A stretch of DNA of 64,000 bases from Aspidiotus rigidus (Eukaryota; Arthropoda; Insecta; Hemiptera; Diaspididae): assembly GCA_035079385.1 (NCBI GenBank), contig JAVHKY010000015.1, forward strand, positions 3,782,001 through 3,846,000, written 5' to 3'. The notes beneath the pieces are model-generated. The model searched no databases, had not been told where the DNA came from, and was given only the letters and a program-made list of their open reading frames with translations. Shown piece after piece: positions 33,036 to 45,910 of this stretch. The translations under genes and the position numbers were made by a program. How positions within the stretch are numbered: the first letter of the stretch is position 1; every line of letters starts with the position of its first letter.

Positions 33036-36000
33036 TCACGTTTTCATTTGCAGTTTCAAAGTTAATTCGCTGATTTTTGCTTCATCTTTCATCCTTTTGG
33101 CCGTCAATGCCCGAAGCTCTGATCGGAGTTTGTACAACTCTTCACCTTGAGCTAATTCTCTCAGAGATCTTTTCTCCATTTCTTGAGTTAAGTCACGATA
33201 AGCTTTCCTGCAACATGGAAGTTACTCTATTCTTTAAAGACATTACAATTAGTTACCTTCAAACATGACTTTTAGAATCTAGCTACAACCTTCGGAAAGT
33301 CGAGTGGTGAAAGGTAAATACAAAATGGCGAGAAAAGTTTAGTTCAGACATGCAAATGCCGGTTCTAATCAGCATTAAGTTTTCCCTTGATTTGATGCGT
33401 GGGTAAAGAAACTTTGGAAACTTGCATACACGTATCGATATCGAAAAAGATTCCACCTACCTTTCATCATCTACCAAAGCTTTCAACGAATCGTAACTCG
33501 AACTCGTTATTTCGGATATGGAGATGATTTGTGGACTTTCCGGTCTTTTCTCGAGAACGGATACTCTTTGGGTCAAGTCCTGAACATTATTCAAGCGTAA
33601 GAACAGTGCATACAAATATCATCGTACTATCTACGATCCACGATTTACAACAAATTACCTTGATACGCAATTTATGGGATTCCAATAACGTGGCCATCGT
33701 TTCGTAAGGAGCCTTTTCGTTTTCATCGAACTTTTTTTTCAAATCAATATTTTCCGCCTACAAACAGTGAGCATGATTCATTCTAGTACGCTGGTATTTA
33801 AGGTGGAACACGAGGAAAACCGACACCAAATCGATGAGGGTCAGTTTTCACGCAGTTCAATAATCTAACATTCATACAGCATGCATTGAATTAGCAAGAT
33901 GAGTGTTACTTTCATAAACAGGTGCAAAACGAAATTGTCGAAAATGAATATTCTTTCAGTTTTCGCAGATGAAATACTTTCACTAATACAAAAATTAAAG
34001 CACTTCGCGCGATGTAGACACAAATTTCGTAAAATCGCACACAAAAAAATAAATAATACGCATTCCAAGCACCAGGTTACCACACATACGCGTACAATCG
34101 AATAGGAAAAATTGTCTAAATAATCCATAATATACGAATTTATTATTTAAGAATATGGCTGGAATGTTTATTGTCCAAAAATAGTAAAATACTAAGCTGC
34201 ATCGCATACGTACAGCAGATAAGACTTGATATATTAACTATTAATACATAAATAATTAGGATCAGCCTATAATAAATACAAATATTAAAGAAAATTTGTA
34301 CTAATAAGGAACAAAAGATGACTGGCAGTTGTAAGAAAGAATTAATAAAAAGAGAAAAAATGATAAGGGAGAAAAATGAAAGTCATTAGCATGGCAATCT
34401 TTCTCTTTCTCTTTATACAGTATATAGAAGGGTAAAAATATTCTAATCAACATAAAACTTATACGAAAAAAAAATCACACACCCATAGCACACATAAATT
34501 GAGGCACACACGGTTAAAGAACAGTAATAAAGATTATCTTAATGTGGTAAGAACATATCCAGTGTGGCACTAGAATAAATATAAACGATAAGGAAGAGAA
34601 GAAAAGAGGTTAATATTAAGTTACTAAACGCGACACAAATGCATGATGAATACGGTAATAAATACCGATGTTGAAATTGAAAGCCCCAGGCGAATAAATT
34701 CCTGAACGTTCGATCCTTCATCGCGATTCAATGGGAAAAATATATTTTTCTTTCAAAGAAAATTAGTGATGAGATCAATTCAGTTCTCAGTTCTCAATTA
34801 GTACAAGAGATCCTCTGACTGAGAGCAATATTTGACGAAATTTAAAGAAATATTTTTCTCGCACCCGTTGAGAAAGGTCCCGAATGAAATCCTAAGCAAT
34901 CACGACCGAATGTTAATGACAATGGTAACAGTTGAAAGTTCACAAAGATTTGAAGTACTCGCAGAATGAAATCTTTCCCTTCGTTTAGCAACGATCAAGA
35001 AGCATCATGCATTATTTTATGAGCTCAGTGAACACGCCTACCAGGTATAATTATCATATTTTAGGACAGAGTAAAGAGAAAAGGAGAGCATATACCAACC
35101 AAACGATAACTACGGACACGTAAATGGTCCACTCAAAGGGACCATTCTTCCATTCTACTCTATAAGAGCTTGTCAATGTCAACATGCAAATTAATGTCAC
35201 TTTGTAGTCGCGATTACGAACGAACATGAAATGCATTCGACGTAAACACGTAAAGTCTTCTCGATTAGAAATGAAGAGAGCGAAAAAATAGTAAAAATAT
35301 TAAATAAACAACAAAAATAGTCAAAAATCCAACAAAAGCCCTTACTCTAGGTAAAATTTCCACTAGCGGAAAACCGATTCACTACACTACGTTAACTTTG
35401 TCACAAACATTGCAAATAAAATAACAAATTACTTCTAAAGCTCGTATTTCGGCATTTTTCTTGATGAAATTCTTTTTTAGTTCTTTGTATTTTTTATGCA
35501 TCGCATCCAGCTTTTGGGCAACTGATTGGCGTTTATCGTCGACTTCGGCAAACAGTGAGTTGCCTCTTTTGTCCTCACATGCTGGGCGAGTTTTCATAGT
35601 GAGTAATTCGGACCTGAGACAGGCTTTTTCATCTTGTAATTCCTGGAATATACATCGCGTATGTATCGCAAGTATTGAGACATTTATTACCGATGATATT
35701 TTCAACTTACATCAACTAATTTCAGAGCAGATTTCAAGTCACTCGACTTCGTTTCCAACATATTTTTCATTTCTTCCATTTCTTGATTCTTTTCGTTCAA
35801 AGACATTTCCAATAACAAATTTTTCTCGGTTAAATGCTGTTGCTCATTTTGAAGAGCTACATTTTGACTAATTAACAAATTGTTGGTTTCCTACGAAATA
35901 AATATTTTACATACAATCGAAATACAAATTATTTTCTTTAAGATTGAAATTAAAGCTAATTTTTTTACTTCTAAAGAATTTAATTTCGAAACTAGTTGAT

Positions 36001-36590
36001 CAGTCTTTTCTGGATTCGGCTCCTCCGGCAGTTGGTTTTTCAAATGTAAAAATTCTGTATTCAATTCAGAAACGACTTTTTCATGAGTTTCTTTGTCGGA
36101 CAATAATTCGACTTCCAACATATCACACTAGAATAACAGGGAATCAAATTAGGAATTTAATCCGCTAGAACTACCGGCATATACAAAATGATCTTCAGAT
36201 TTTTCGTACTTTTTGTTTGGTAGAACTCAATTCCGCCTCCAAAGTTCGTACTTTTGTTTCGAGATTTCCATTAATTTGTTGCAATCCAGTCAAAGCTTCG
36301 ATTTCTATTTCCATTTCAACCTTCATATGGCTTAAGCAGTCTATTTTTCGGTGAGCATCGTGCAATTCTTGTTTCTGGGACTGAAAAGCAGACAAACGAA
36401 AGATCAGTCGACGAGCATTTTTCTACATTAAAGCCGATATACCCCATAATGTACTCCGATAAGTGCGCCGATATTTATCGTGCTCTATGAGGAAAATGAT
36501 GTTAAAATTGAATAAATTTACCTCGATGATACCCAGCTGTTGCTCAATTTCGAATCGCAGGTCTTTATTCTCATCTTCGAGAGTACACAT
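33036..36590 (-). CDS. Spindly: Spindly homologue: coiled-coil dynein adaptor at kinetochores, 8 exons, 392 aa
   Basis: Recruits dynein-dynactin to kinetochores through the RZZ complex in mitosis (family knowledge). Exons on -: 36590-36522, 36380-36210, 36127-35969, 35890-35711, 35642-35433, 33757-33659, 33579-33461, 33207-33036; all have GT-AG ends and agreeing phases and end in TGA at 33038-33036. Nearly all of the protein is predicted coiled coil. Residues 220-231 read GNSLFAEVDDKR, the 'Spindly box' that contacts the dynactin pointed end, with the key Phe at 224. Near the N-terminus EQQLGIIESQ resembles the CC1 box around the conserved Gly, but the usual paired alanines are absent. The ATG has an in-frame TAA 9 bp upstream. 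The protein ends KLQMKT, with no CaaX farnesylation box, and is shorter than vertebrate Spindly (about 600 aa). Intron 5 (1.67 kb) could hide an exon. Confidence 0.88.
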
Positions 36591-37631
36591 GTTGGTTTAT
36601 CATAGGACAACCTTAGTATTAAAGAGAGACAGTCGAGCTGCGGATGAAGGTACGAAGAGAACGAACGGACACTACTAAATTGTACCGTATATAAACAATC
36701 GTGGAAACATTGAATTTTAAATGTATTTCATTAATTAACGGAAAAGTCGACGTGACGTCACAACAAATAATGAAAATGAATGAGAAACATTCCTTCTTCG
36801 AACACCGAGACCACGATTTTTTTGCAGTATTCGTATTCTGGAGAACCAGTTTCGAAACCGAATTCTTACAACGACGTTTTCCTGAGTGTATGAATTTCTG
36901 TTATTACTGACCTCTGGCGGATTTTGATGAGAAACTTCAATTTGATCATAATGTAAACAGTAAAGAAAAAATCTAGTAAAACGATACGATTATATGAGTA
37001 TCGGAACATACTTTTCTGTAGATCGTGTCACTCAAATGATACTGCGTATTGGTATTCATCAATTTCAAAGTGCCATAAATTCATCTCAGAATTTTCGAAG
37101 TGGAAGTATCAGATTTGTCATATTTCACTATTCTTTAATAATCATATCACTCCCTTTAAAATAATTAAAAAATCCGAGAGTAAAAATTCAAAATTGGGAA
37201 TTTTGGAGGTTTCAGAGTCATTGCACACGGTTCCTCGTTACACGCACACTAGCACGCCCTCCCAGTTTGTAAACAGTTTTCTTTCATAGTGTTTGAAGCT
37301 CAAAAAAGCGAAAATATCATTCTGTAGTCTGTATTTTAGTCATGACTCTTGAATGCAGGATAAAGTCCTGTCTGCGGTTAAAAACTGAATTCGTTTGTTA
37401 TCGTAGTGCTGAAGCGGTAATATTGTAGATTCGAGTGAATAATGTAATTAATTAACTCTCAAATTATTCGTCTCTAGCATGTATTATTGCTCTCCGTCGG
37501 GAAACGTTAGTACTGTATTTTATCATCGTACCGCGAGTGAACTGGGAGTAGATTCTACCCGACTAAAGTTTAGTATTCTTACTATTGTAAATCGATGAAT
37601 CTTTAATTTTGGGTGTTGAATACCACTTATT
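36591..37631. promoter_or_regulatory. Divergent promoter region between Spindly and ITPK1
   Basis: The two start codons are 1041 bp apart and point away from each other, so this interval must hold the promoters and 5' UTRs of both. It contains one perfect CRE palindrome TGACGTCA at 36753-36760, 163 bp upstream of the Spindly ATG. No clear TATA box was seen. Short open frames here (36701-36910) are not supported as genes. Confidence 0.5.
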
Positions 37632-37841
37632 ATGTCAGCTGAAATCGAAAATTGCCCAGTCATCGGATACTGGATGTCGGAGAGGAAACGACAAAAGCTG
37701 AACTGGCAAGAATTTGGAAAAGTATGCAGGTACGTTAACATATTACGATTTTCATTAAGCTACTTGATGTATTCTAAGAGGAAATTTCTCATTTTTTTCA
37801 ATTTTTTTTCTTACAGATTCAATAATTTCGAACTTGTCAAG
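37632..37841 (+). CDS. ITPK1: ITPK1, exons 1 and 2 (inositol-tetrakisphosphate 1-kinase), N-terminal part
   Basis: ITPK1 is an ATP-grasp kinase that phosphorylates Ins(1,3,4)P3 and Ins(3,4,5,6)P4 in inositol polyphosphate synthesis. Exon 1 is 37632-37729 and ends in CAG|GTACGT; exon 2 is a 25 bp micro-exon at 37817-37841 (ACAG|...AAG|GTAAGA). With exon 3 at 62799-62888 they encode 71 residues. VIGYWMSERKRQKLNWQEF at 10-28 matches the family's N-terminal RVGYWLSEKK region. Lys19 corresponds to human Lys18, a substrate-phosphate contact. The ATG follows an untranslated leader and gives the usual N-terminal length. The ATP-grasp core is not in this window, so the gene is partial here. Confidence 0.9.
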
Positions 37842-37949
37842 GTAAGATTCGTCTAAGTACCAAATTTTTTACTTCTGAGTTGTAATACTTCTTAGCACGA
37901 GTATTACTCGGAGATCATATTTCTGTAATCTTCACCATTGAACTATTTC

Positions 37950-40640
37950 TCTTCTAATTGTAGAATTACTCGTTCAATTTTCTATTTTATTATCAAATTT
38001 GAACCCAAGTTTTCTCTTACTTTAGATTGTTATCATCTCGGTGTTCCATATCCCTGACTTTTTTCGGTCTACGATATTTTCTGGGTTTGATTACGAATAA
38101 GAGAAAGGCGAAATGTCTTTAGCTTAATTATTCGAAAAAATGTTGGCTATGTACCCGTTGAGGTGATTAATGTGAAAGGGAATTATTAACATTCTTTCGC
38201 CGGTATTATTGTTCGCTTTTTTCCTGCCCCCGATTCATGTACCTGTAGATATTTGTTTTTCAAGTAGACGATTACAATTTAACGTAACGCAGATTCTGAT
38301 AAACCGTCCCTAAAGCGGAAATTTCCCTAGATTTCTTCAGATTTTCGTCATGATTGATGAATAATAATACACCGTCAAAGCAGTTAGAATTCGCACGTGA
38401 TGCGTTGCGTTGATGTTGTTCCCTGAATGATAAGAACGGGTCAACAAATAACTGGTTGCGCGTATCAGCCCGCTGAACGCGATTCCCTCTTGCATGACGG
38501 AAGATGAAATGATATTTAATTGCATATATTTTAGGCCGAAGGGAATAAAACTACGTGAATGATAGTGTTGTTAGAATAGTTTACTGGCTACTTGAAAGCT
38601 CAGAATCGCGAAAGTTCTACAAATCGAAAATATAGGGAGCATATCGATTGCATGCAAATGATGATTCCATAGAAATTTTAATCTACTACAGGAACCGGAA
38701 CAGAAGGTCATAATCATTAATAACTAGTGAATTGAACTAGCGAATGTGCAAGTACGATATTAGCGACCTTAGCGTTAGGCAGTTCGTGATTCGATTTAAA
38801 TTAACTTCGTAGAGCGAGTTGTGAAAATATCGATCGTGTGATTACTTGTAAACATGATAAAAATTATAACTTGGTAGTTGAATTATTTTCTGATTGACCA
38901 TTTTAATGTCCTCAAGGTCTTGAGTAGCGTTTAGTAAATTTGTGACGTACGAAGATACGTCAAAAATTACGAGAAAATAATGTTGTATGACTGTTTTTAA
39001 AGATGCAAAGTGATGAAATCAAGCGAGGAGTATCTTCAGAGTGGAAATAATTAGAAAAGCGCGACCTAAGCTGAATTACGTGTGGTCCATATTCGCCTTC
39101 AGTAGAACATCTAGTAATTCGTTTTCTGTTCTTCACGGTGCATTCTGAATAAATTTTCTTATGTTTACGGTGCACCTTCATTATATTTTTCAACTGTCGC
39201 GTCAAATTTAGTAGAGTGTTCAACAAATCGTTGTTGAGAAATCATCGCGTTGTAGTACGTCAATATTGGGTCTTCATTTCAAATATGGGCTCAGTTCGAG
39301 TACAGAAATTGAGTGCTTATTGTGGGCTAAATTTTTGTCGAGTTTAGGAGGACCGAGGAGCAGAACAATATCATCTTTATAATCTTGATGAATATGAGTG
39401 CAGGATTGCGGTAGATCCATCGTAGCAATACTTTTCGATCGTCGGAACCAAACGAGGATATTCTTAGATGCGCCACCTAATAAATATTGTTTATGTGCAT
39501 GATGACAATGATACCGTCTATTCTTACTGTATACCTACAAGGCAATAATCGAAGTAAGGGAAATACGTCACCTGTATTTATTAGGTCTTGAATTCTTCCT
39601 TAAAAAGCTTAATGGAATATGGCACGAGTCTTCCTTTTAAAAGTTCAAACTTGGTGTATTTTCTTCTGTATGGTACTGTTCTATTAAAAACAATTTTATT
39701 TGTTACACGTAATTTGTGTGACTGTACAACGCGTGAAATATATAAAAATCTAGTAAATCTTGTGTAATACTCACTGAAGGCACCAGGTCGAGGTAAAATT
39801 TTTTTTCTGTTGTGAGGGAAAAGTGGTCTATGTCCCAGCCGCCTCCACATTACAATTTAAGGTTCGAAATTGTAATAATTGTCGCCCATTGTTTGTACTG
39901 AATTGTATTAACTTGAAATTATTTGTCCTCCTCTTCTCCCTGGAATGCCGAGTGGAGGTTGTTCCAGATCTGCTGAACCATCCCTTCGTATTTGAACCAC
40001 GAAGCGCTAGCGTTGGGATGTAGCGGGAAGAGATCGGAAGGGGTATCTAAACTACGGCGGTATCCAAATAGGGAAAGAATGAAAAAATTGAAATAGCACT
40101 TGAATGAAACAGATTTGACTTCCTGATATCGCATAAAAGGTGTGGCCAAACGCGAGATTTGAAATCTAATGTGATTTGTAAAAAGACTTCGTCTCGCACT
40201 TTGTCCTCCGAGTCCGTTACGAAAATTATTGATTTCTTGTAAAAGACATTGGGTGAAAATAAGGATACGTTCGCGTATAATTATTTCTGAAGACTTTATA
40301 GAAAATGAAATATTAGAAAGACGATAGTTTTTGAACGGAACTGATAATATTCGCAGAATCCGTACGTAAATCAAGATGTAAGACCGCGATGTTGGTGTAT
40401 TTAATAAGTTGACCGTTTGACTTTAAATTGTACTCATGTGATTATGTATGTGTAAGTTTATAGGACTTTCACTTGTAAACTAACGGTAAAAGGAGCTACC
40501 AAAGGTAAATCATTCACTTCCACTTGATGGCGCACGTTCTTTTCCAGTTCAATCCTCTTCTAAAAAAATGTATCGCTGCCAATTCATTGACCAATAGCTT
40601 GAAGGTGAACACTTTTTCAAGTTCCCTAATTCTTATGTAT
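37950..40640. other. No recognised feature (first part of ITPK1 intron 2)
   Basis: About 2.7 kb of intronic sequence. The longest frame (39919-40374 on -, 151 aa) has no recognisable domain and no in-phase splice context. No tandem repeat or TIR pair was noticed. Confidence 0.4.
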
Positions 40641-40890
40641 AATATATCAAGTCGTTCGTGACCTTTGCTGGTCCATCGTTTCACTTATTCATATGAGTCC
40701 TTGCGAGCGAGATCGTTCCTATTTTGGAGGCAATCTGTCGCGTCGCGCTGTAATTTCTGCTGTAGGTCATTGGTAGCGCTGCACCCATGGGCGGATACTT
40801 TCTTCCTTCGTTGTTCCCTGTCGTTGGGTATCTATGCCAAGTTTGCCAGTAAACCACTTTTTGTCAGGGCGGCGCGGATGTAGTCCTTAT

Positions 40891-42085
40891 GGCTGGTGTC
40901 CACGTGCGTCCCAGGCAAAAATGCGATATTACATTTGCGTCCCACGGTAGAAGTGGAAGATACCTACTTGCGTCCGAGGAGGATTTGAATGATATAGGCG
41001 ATTTGCGTCCTAGCTTATTTCTTTGTATATACCCCTATTAAATAACGTTATTACTTCGTACATACTGATGGAAGGTACTTTCAAAAGTTGTCCGTGTGTG
41101 TTTTATCAAATTTTCCCAATTCACGGCTACAAAGACCGGCAGTACGTTCCTCTTGCTTTCTGTTTGCTTCCTGATAAGAAGGAGAGTACATATGAAGCAG
41201 CCCTTTGGCACCTTCGCTCTTATTTACCCGCCGAACACTCCCCACCCGTCACCTTCGTCGATTTCGAGCGTGCGATCAACGGAGCCGTTCATAAAGTGTG
41301 GCCACTGAGTAAAATGACTGGATGTCGGTTCCATTTGGGGCAGGAATGGTTCCGTCATTTACAGGCTCTGGGTCTACAGCGAGTATATAAGACACGTACC
41401 GGGGATGGTGTCTTTTTGAGGTCTTTCGGACCTGAGGATGTAGAGCTGTGCTTTCATGAAGACATATCTGCAGCCTTACCCCGCGATGATCGCATTCAGC
41501 AATTTGCGGATTACATCCATGACAATTATGTGGCCGACGATTGTCAGTTTCCTCCTAAAATGTGGGCAGTCTATGATGGTTCCTTCATTAGAACAACCAA
41601 TGCGTGCGAGGCATTAATTTCGTAGTAAACTCAATCGCATGTTTTACCATTCCCACCCTCACATATTCTCTTTGGTGGAGGCCTTATTAGAGGTACAGAA
41701 TATTACTTACTTGAAAATGCGGAACCCGCCGAATATACTCGAACACCCGAAACAAAGAATAATAGAAGACGAGATGAAGAAGCTAGATATGTACTTTACG
41801 TATTTTATTGTGATTTTATTTTATGTGTCATTTTCATGAATTATGACGACTAGATTCAATGTTTTCATGTCTTACCTTCCTAATCAGTATTATACAGTTA
41901 CCCTTTATTTCATTCGCATATTCATGTAAGTATTATTTCTTGCGGGACGCAAGTGGTACATTTCGCGGGACGCATCTTGTACATCCATGCTTCAACTGTG
42001 GGACGCAAATGAACCATAATGTCTATTTGCCATGGGACGCAACAGAGTTAAAAACGGGTGTTTGGGACGCACGTGGAAACTTGCG
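40891..42085. mobile_element. 1195 bp MULE (Mutator-like element), deleted derivative
   Basis: Flanked by an 8 bp duplication GTCCTTAT (40883-40890 and 42086-42093), with perfect 14 bp inverted repeats CCACGTGCGTCCCA (40900-40913) and TGGGACGCACGTGG (42063-42076) inside imperfect 9 bp extensions. Subterminal copies of TGCGTCC occur four times on the left (40905, 40936, 40969, 41004), and GGACGCA occurs five times on the right between 41945 and 42071, possibly transposase-binding sites. Removing the element plus one TSD restores a continuous LINE reading (QKRRYKD-YIRAALTK), which confirms the borders. It is far shorter than autonomous MULEs (3 kb or more). Confidence 0.88.
41068..41839 (+). 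pseudogene. MULE transposase remnant (central catalytic part)
   Basis: The frame 41068-41625 from ATG, then a frame change and a second piece at 41639-41839, encode the middle and end of a MULE-type DDE transposase. It reads MEGTFKSCP (where the family has D-G-T-F-K, so the first catalytic Asp is replaced by Glu), FPIHGYKD, PLAFCLLPDKKESTYEAAL, VTFVDFERAI (second Asp), GCRFHLGQEWFRHLQ (the conserved C-x-x-H area), and TTNACEA (the catalytic Glu). The N-terminal half is missing. The stop TAG TAA and frameshift near 41623 separate it from LNRMFYHSHPHIF and the rest. It is therefore inactive. Confidence 0.82.
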
Positions 42086-43399
42086 GTCCTTATACCTCCT
42101 CTTCTGTCCATCGTGCTGCTGCTTCTTTCACAATTTCCCTTCTCAGAACAATTTTCAGCTTTGGATGTGGCCCAGCCACCTTAGATGAGAGCCTCAACAA
42201 AAGCCAACTCATACCTCCTGTCCCAGTGGATCCTGAGCATTCTGCGAATCTGTCTGTTTCTTCTGCCTGCGGTACAAGGTCCATATTTTGCCATCATATA
42301 GAAAAGTCGGTGATACTGCACCTTTGAATACCATCATTATGTTGGAAGTGTATGTATCCCCGTTTTTCTAAACTCTCGAGTTGGGTCTATTCCTATGTCG
42401 CCTTTGTATCTGCGGTTATTCTTCTCTGGATCTCTGCATCCATGTCAAGCAATATGGCGACGCGGCTGCCAAGAAGGCAGAAATCGCCGATATTTTCTAG
42501 TTCTCCTTTTTCCATCACGAATCTATGCTGCAAGTTGCTTGGCGTCACCGTGAGGATTTTGTTTTTCCTTCGTTCACCTTGAGATCCAGCAAGGTGTATG
42601 CTTTGGTGAATGCGTTGATGGTTTCCTGCAGCGACTATGAAAGCGGAGTTGTCTGCATGTTGTGGTTCCAGCACTTTGTGGAGGTCCTCAGTCAGCCATG
42701 AAAGAAGAGGCCCCTATTTGTCCTATAGCTGATGCATACACTCCTTGAAGTTGGCTTGCATCAACGGTAGGCTATGAAGAGAGCGGGAGCCAAGACGCAG
42801 CCCGACCCGGTGCACCATGCATTGAACTGTTTTCAACCATTGTCGAGGTGTAAACAGCGTGGCTAGACAGCTGAACTTATGAAGCATCCTCTACAGAGTG
42901 TCCCTGTTTACAGAGTCAAACACTTTTTTTAGGTCCATGAAAGCCATGTATTGGTCGGTGAGCTATTCGCGCACTTTCTCCTGCAATTAGCGTGGAGTTA
43001 ATGTGAACCTGAATGGAATGTCGGACTTATGTGATCTACGATTTAGGCGAGCCGGTTCCTCAGTATCGTGGCAAACACTTTTGCCAGCTCTGGCGAGCAG
43101 CGAGATACCCCGGACTCTATAAATTTTTACGATATTTACAACCCGTATGAGCCTCACAAACTTCGGAAGTTCTCTTTCTAGCTACTTGCCCTGGTTTTTG
43201 CATCTCTATTGGGATACCGTCAGTTCCAGGCGCTTTGTAATTCGGCATGAGAGCTAACGCCTTATTCAATTCATCCGCCGTAAGTTGATGGTCCAGTTCG
43301 GCAGCATTGGTGTTCTGTGGTATCTTTTCAAGTACGTCTGAGGGTACTAATAAATGTATTTTAATCCGTCGGAACTTTTCTGGACCCCCCACCCTTCTC

Positions 43400-45140
43400 G
43401 CCTCTCTTCTATGTCTCTAAAACATTTTCCCAAAAAACATGATGGTAAACGGATAGCATATCAAAATTAAGGTCTCCTTCTATGCATCGATCTGCGTGAC
43501 TCTCTGTTTCGTATTTTCGTCATTTCCTCGATTGGAACTCGTCCGGTAATTGTTTTTCGTACTTATGCACGGAATGCTGCGTTGTGGAACGACCTCTAGT
43601 TGACCTTAGTGTTTCATTTTATAAAAATGTATTGAATTCATGTACACAATGTGTGTAACGCGGCACAACAAATGGGCAAGCGCTTCACGTTCACCTTAGG
43701 TAATTTCTGCACGTAATCGTTCGAAATACGAGAAGCCATTCGCCCGATTCAAAAGAAAAGACCGATCGCTGGTAGAGAAATAGCCAAGAAATTCTTTATA
43801 GGCCTATATTCATTCACATACTTTGTACTTGCATATACTCTACCGATATTTATTATTCCGCTAACCGTATAAGTTAACAAAATGGTGAGAAGATGGACGG
43901 CTCTTTGTATTTGGTCGATAAATTTGGTATTCGTCGCACTGTAATTACTTCATAATAATAAGTACCGCGTCCTGTATGGAACATGCACGTATTTGGTTCG
44001 TATTATTCCAATATTTCACGGATATCTTCTTTCTCGACCAATATACAATACTTCGAAACGACTAAATTCTTTAAATTATATTTCTTTTTATGGTATCCAA
44101 AGAGAACGTATGCATATTCGGTATGCATTCACAAATTTGGTCCACCGTTTTCTTATCAGACGCGGATGAATAAAAATGATGGTAACGAGGTACACCAGTT
44201 TACGGAAATATGGAAATGGCGCTACGAGATCTTTAATTCAATCCTCTTTCCTCGGTCACATGAAAAATACCTAATAAAATTGGGAACAAAATGATCTAAT
44301 CTAGGAAACTGTTCGTCAGAAATAATTGTTCGATAGGTCCTGAATTATTGTACCAATAAGTTGGATTGTTTCTTTATATCCAAGAGACATAGTTGTAGAT
44401 AATATGATAGCAATGAGTGTACTTTTTCCTACATTCAATCTAATCGTGAATAGCCTCCTGAATTTTAGAGACTGGGATGTGGGGAAGATGGTCTCAGTAG
44501 AAACGAGTCCATCTCGATTTTTGGGGTGGGAGTGAGTGGATTCGTTTGTGCTACGTGTGTGCTCGGTTCTTTCGTTTGGGCTGGTTTCCTTCCCACCCAA
44601 CTGTTGGAGAGGGGGACTGTAGACATGTAAGACCTAATTTGGATTGAGGCAAGTATTGATGGAATCGTTAGCGCCAAAGTTGTGCTGTAGAATTTTTCGT
44701 TTGTGCTGGTGTCCTCCTCCTCCAGCTTTATGGAGGGGGCTGTGAGCATGCCAGGCCCTGTCCTATTAGATTTTTGGCCTGAAAACAAGCTGAATCGCGT
44801 GTGCTACTTTTTGCTTTGTTATGCTCTCGAGTTTTTCCATTAAGGATACCCCTCCAGTCCCTAGGGGAGGGGGAAGCCAGAAGATATGCAGAACCCAATT
44901 TCGATAATTGGCAATTTTTCGGATAAAAATGGATGGAATCCTTGTGCAGATATCCTTGTCCTCCAATCGTTGTCTTCTGAGGTAAGGTTGCAAGCTTAGG
45001 ATGAGAGAATGATTGCGATTCCGTGTTCAATAGGCCCAGGCAAACTTCCTAGGAATGGTACCGAGAAGCTCGTTATCTGTTGTGTGTTCGCGGTGAGAGA
45101 TCGACTTCGGTCCCGCGTACGGTCAAAGCAGGTAAACGTG
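43400..45140. other. Mostly unrecognised intronic sequence
   Basis: At about 43480-43620 on + a short reading, FRTYARNAALWNDL, resembles C-terminal tails of jockey-like ORF2 proteins, but it is too short to call. Between 44480 and 45030 there are degenerate related segments of about 170-180 bp (ctcc.cc.a.cttta/tggaggggga, 'gtagaatttttcg', 'gatggaatc'), perhaps an old tandem repeat. No gene is supported. Confidence 0.35.
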
Positions 45141-45910
45141 CTGAAATTCTGGTTGTCACTAGGGAGCCTGTTCTATGGTTTCTTTTTGGAAAATTTGCCG
45201 TCCGGGAAAAAAGGACTTGAAAGAATTTTGCTGCTTTTCTTGAGCCGTACATAATAGGAAGGGGACTTGGATTTATTTATTTATAGTATTTATTTATTTA
45301 TTTACTTGGTTATTTATTCATTTTATTTATTTATTTATTTATTCAGTTTCTTTCTTTCTTTATGTGATAGGATGGCAAGTCCCCTATCAGCCTCGCGCAT
45401 TTCCAATAGTGGAATGGGACGCATGTAAAGACATTAAAAACTCGCGGGTTTTTTATTAAAGTTGAACAAGGGGTGGCAGGAAACCTGTTTTATGGGGCAC
45501 GTGGGATCTGAAAAATATAGATTGTGACGTCACAAGGTTGACCTGTGACGTCATCAAACTGTGATGTCACAGGCTCCGCCCCCGAGCTATGTATGATAGA
45601 AGGGGGAAAATTGTCAACCTGCAAGCTTTGCCAGCCGGCGGACGTTTTTCATGAAGTTGAACGAGGGATGGCGGGGAACTTGTTTTATGGGGTATCTATG
45701 ACGGCATCAAATTGTGAAGTCACAGATCCGGACTTTGGAGCTAAGTGTAATAGGAGGGGGACTTGTAAACTCACGGTTCTTTAACAGAGTTAAACGAGTG
45801 GTGGCAGGGAATTTATTTTATACAACACGTGGGATTTGAAAAATATAGATTGTGACGTCATAGGCCTCGCCTCCCATACTATATATTTATGATGAGAGAG
45901 GGACTTGAAA

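Larger units (their letters stand above)
40640..43400 (-). pseudogene. Decayed LINE (non-LTR retrotransposon) reverse transcriptase
   Basis: On the minus strand RT motifs occur in the right order across several frames: NYKAPGTDGIPIEM at about 43260-43190, AFMDLKKVFDSVNRDTL (motif A) at about 42960-42900, HADNSAFIVAAG (degenerate YADD box) at about 42665-42630, and DMDAEIQRRITADTKA at about 42440-42393. The C-terminal end follows: GQKRRYKD just before the MULE insertion and IRAALTKSGL just after it, typical of the tail of CR1/jockey-like ORF2. Stops and frameshifts are numerous. The element is split by the MULE at 40891-42085. No 5' endonuclease domain was recognised. Confidence 0.75.

Noticed and set aside
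35461..35871. 136-codon plus-strand frame
   Set aside because: Antisense shadow over Spindly exons 4 and 5.
39919..40374. 151-codon minus-strand frame in ITPK1 intron 2
   Set aside because: No domain, no coding-like composition, and no splice or promoter context.
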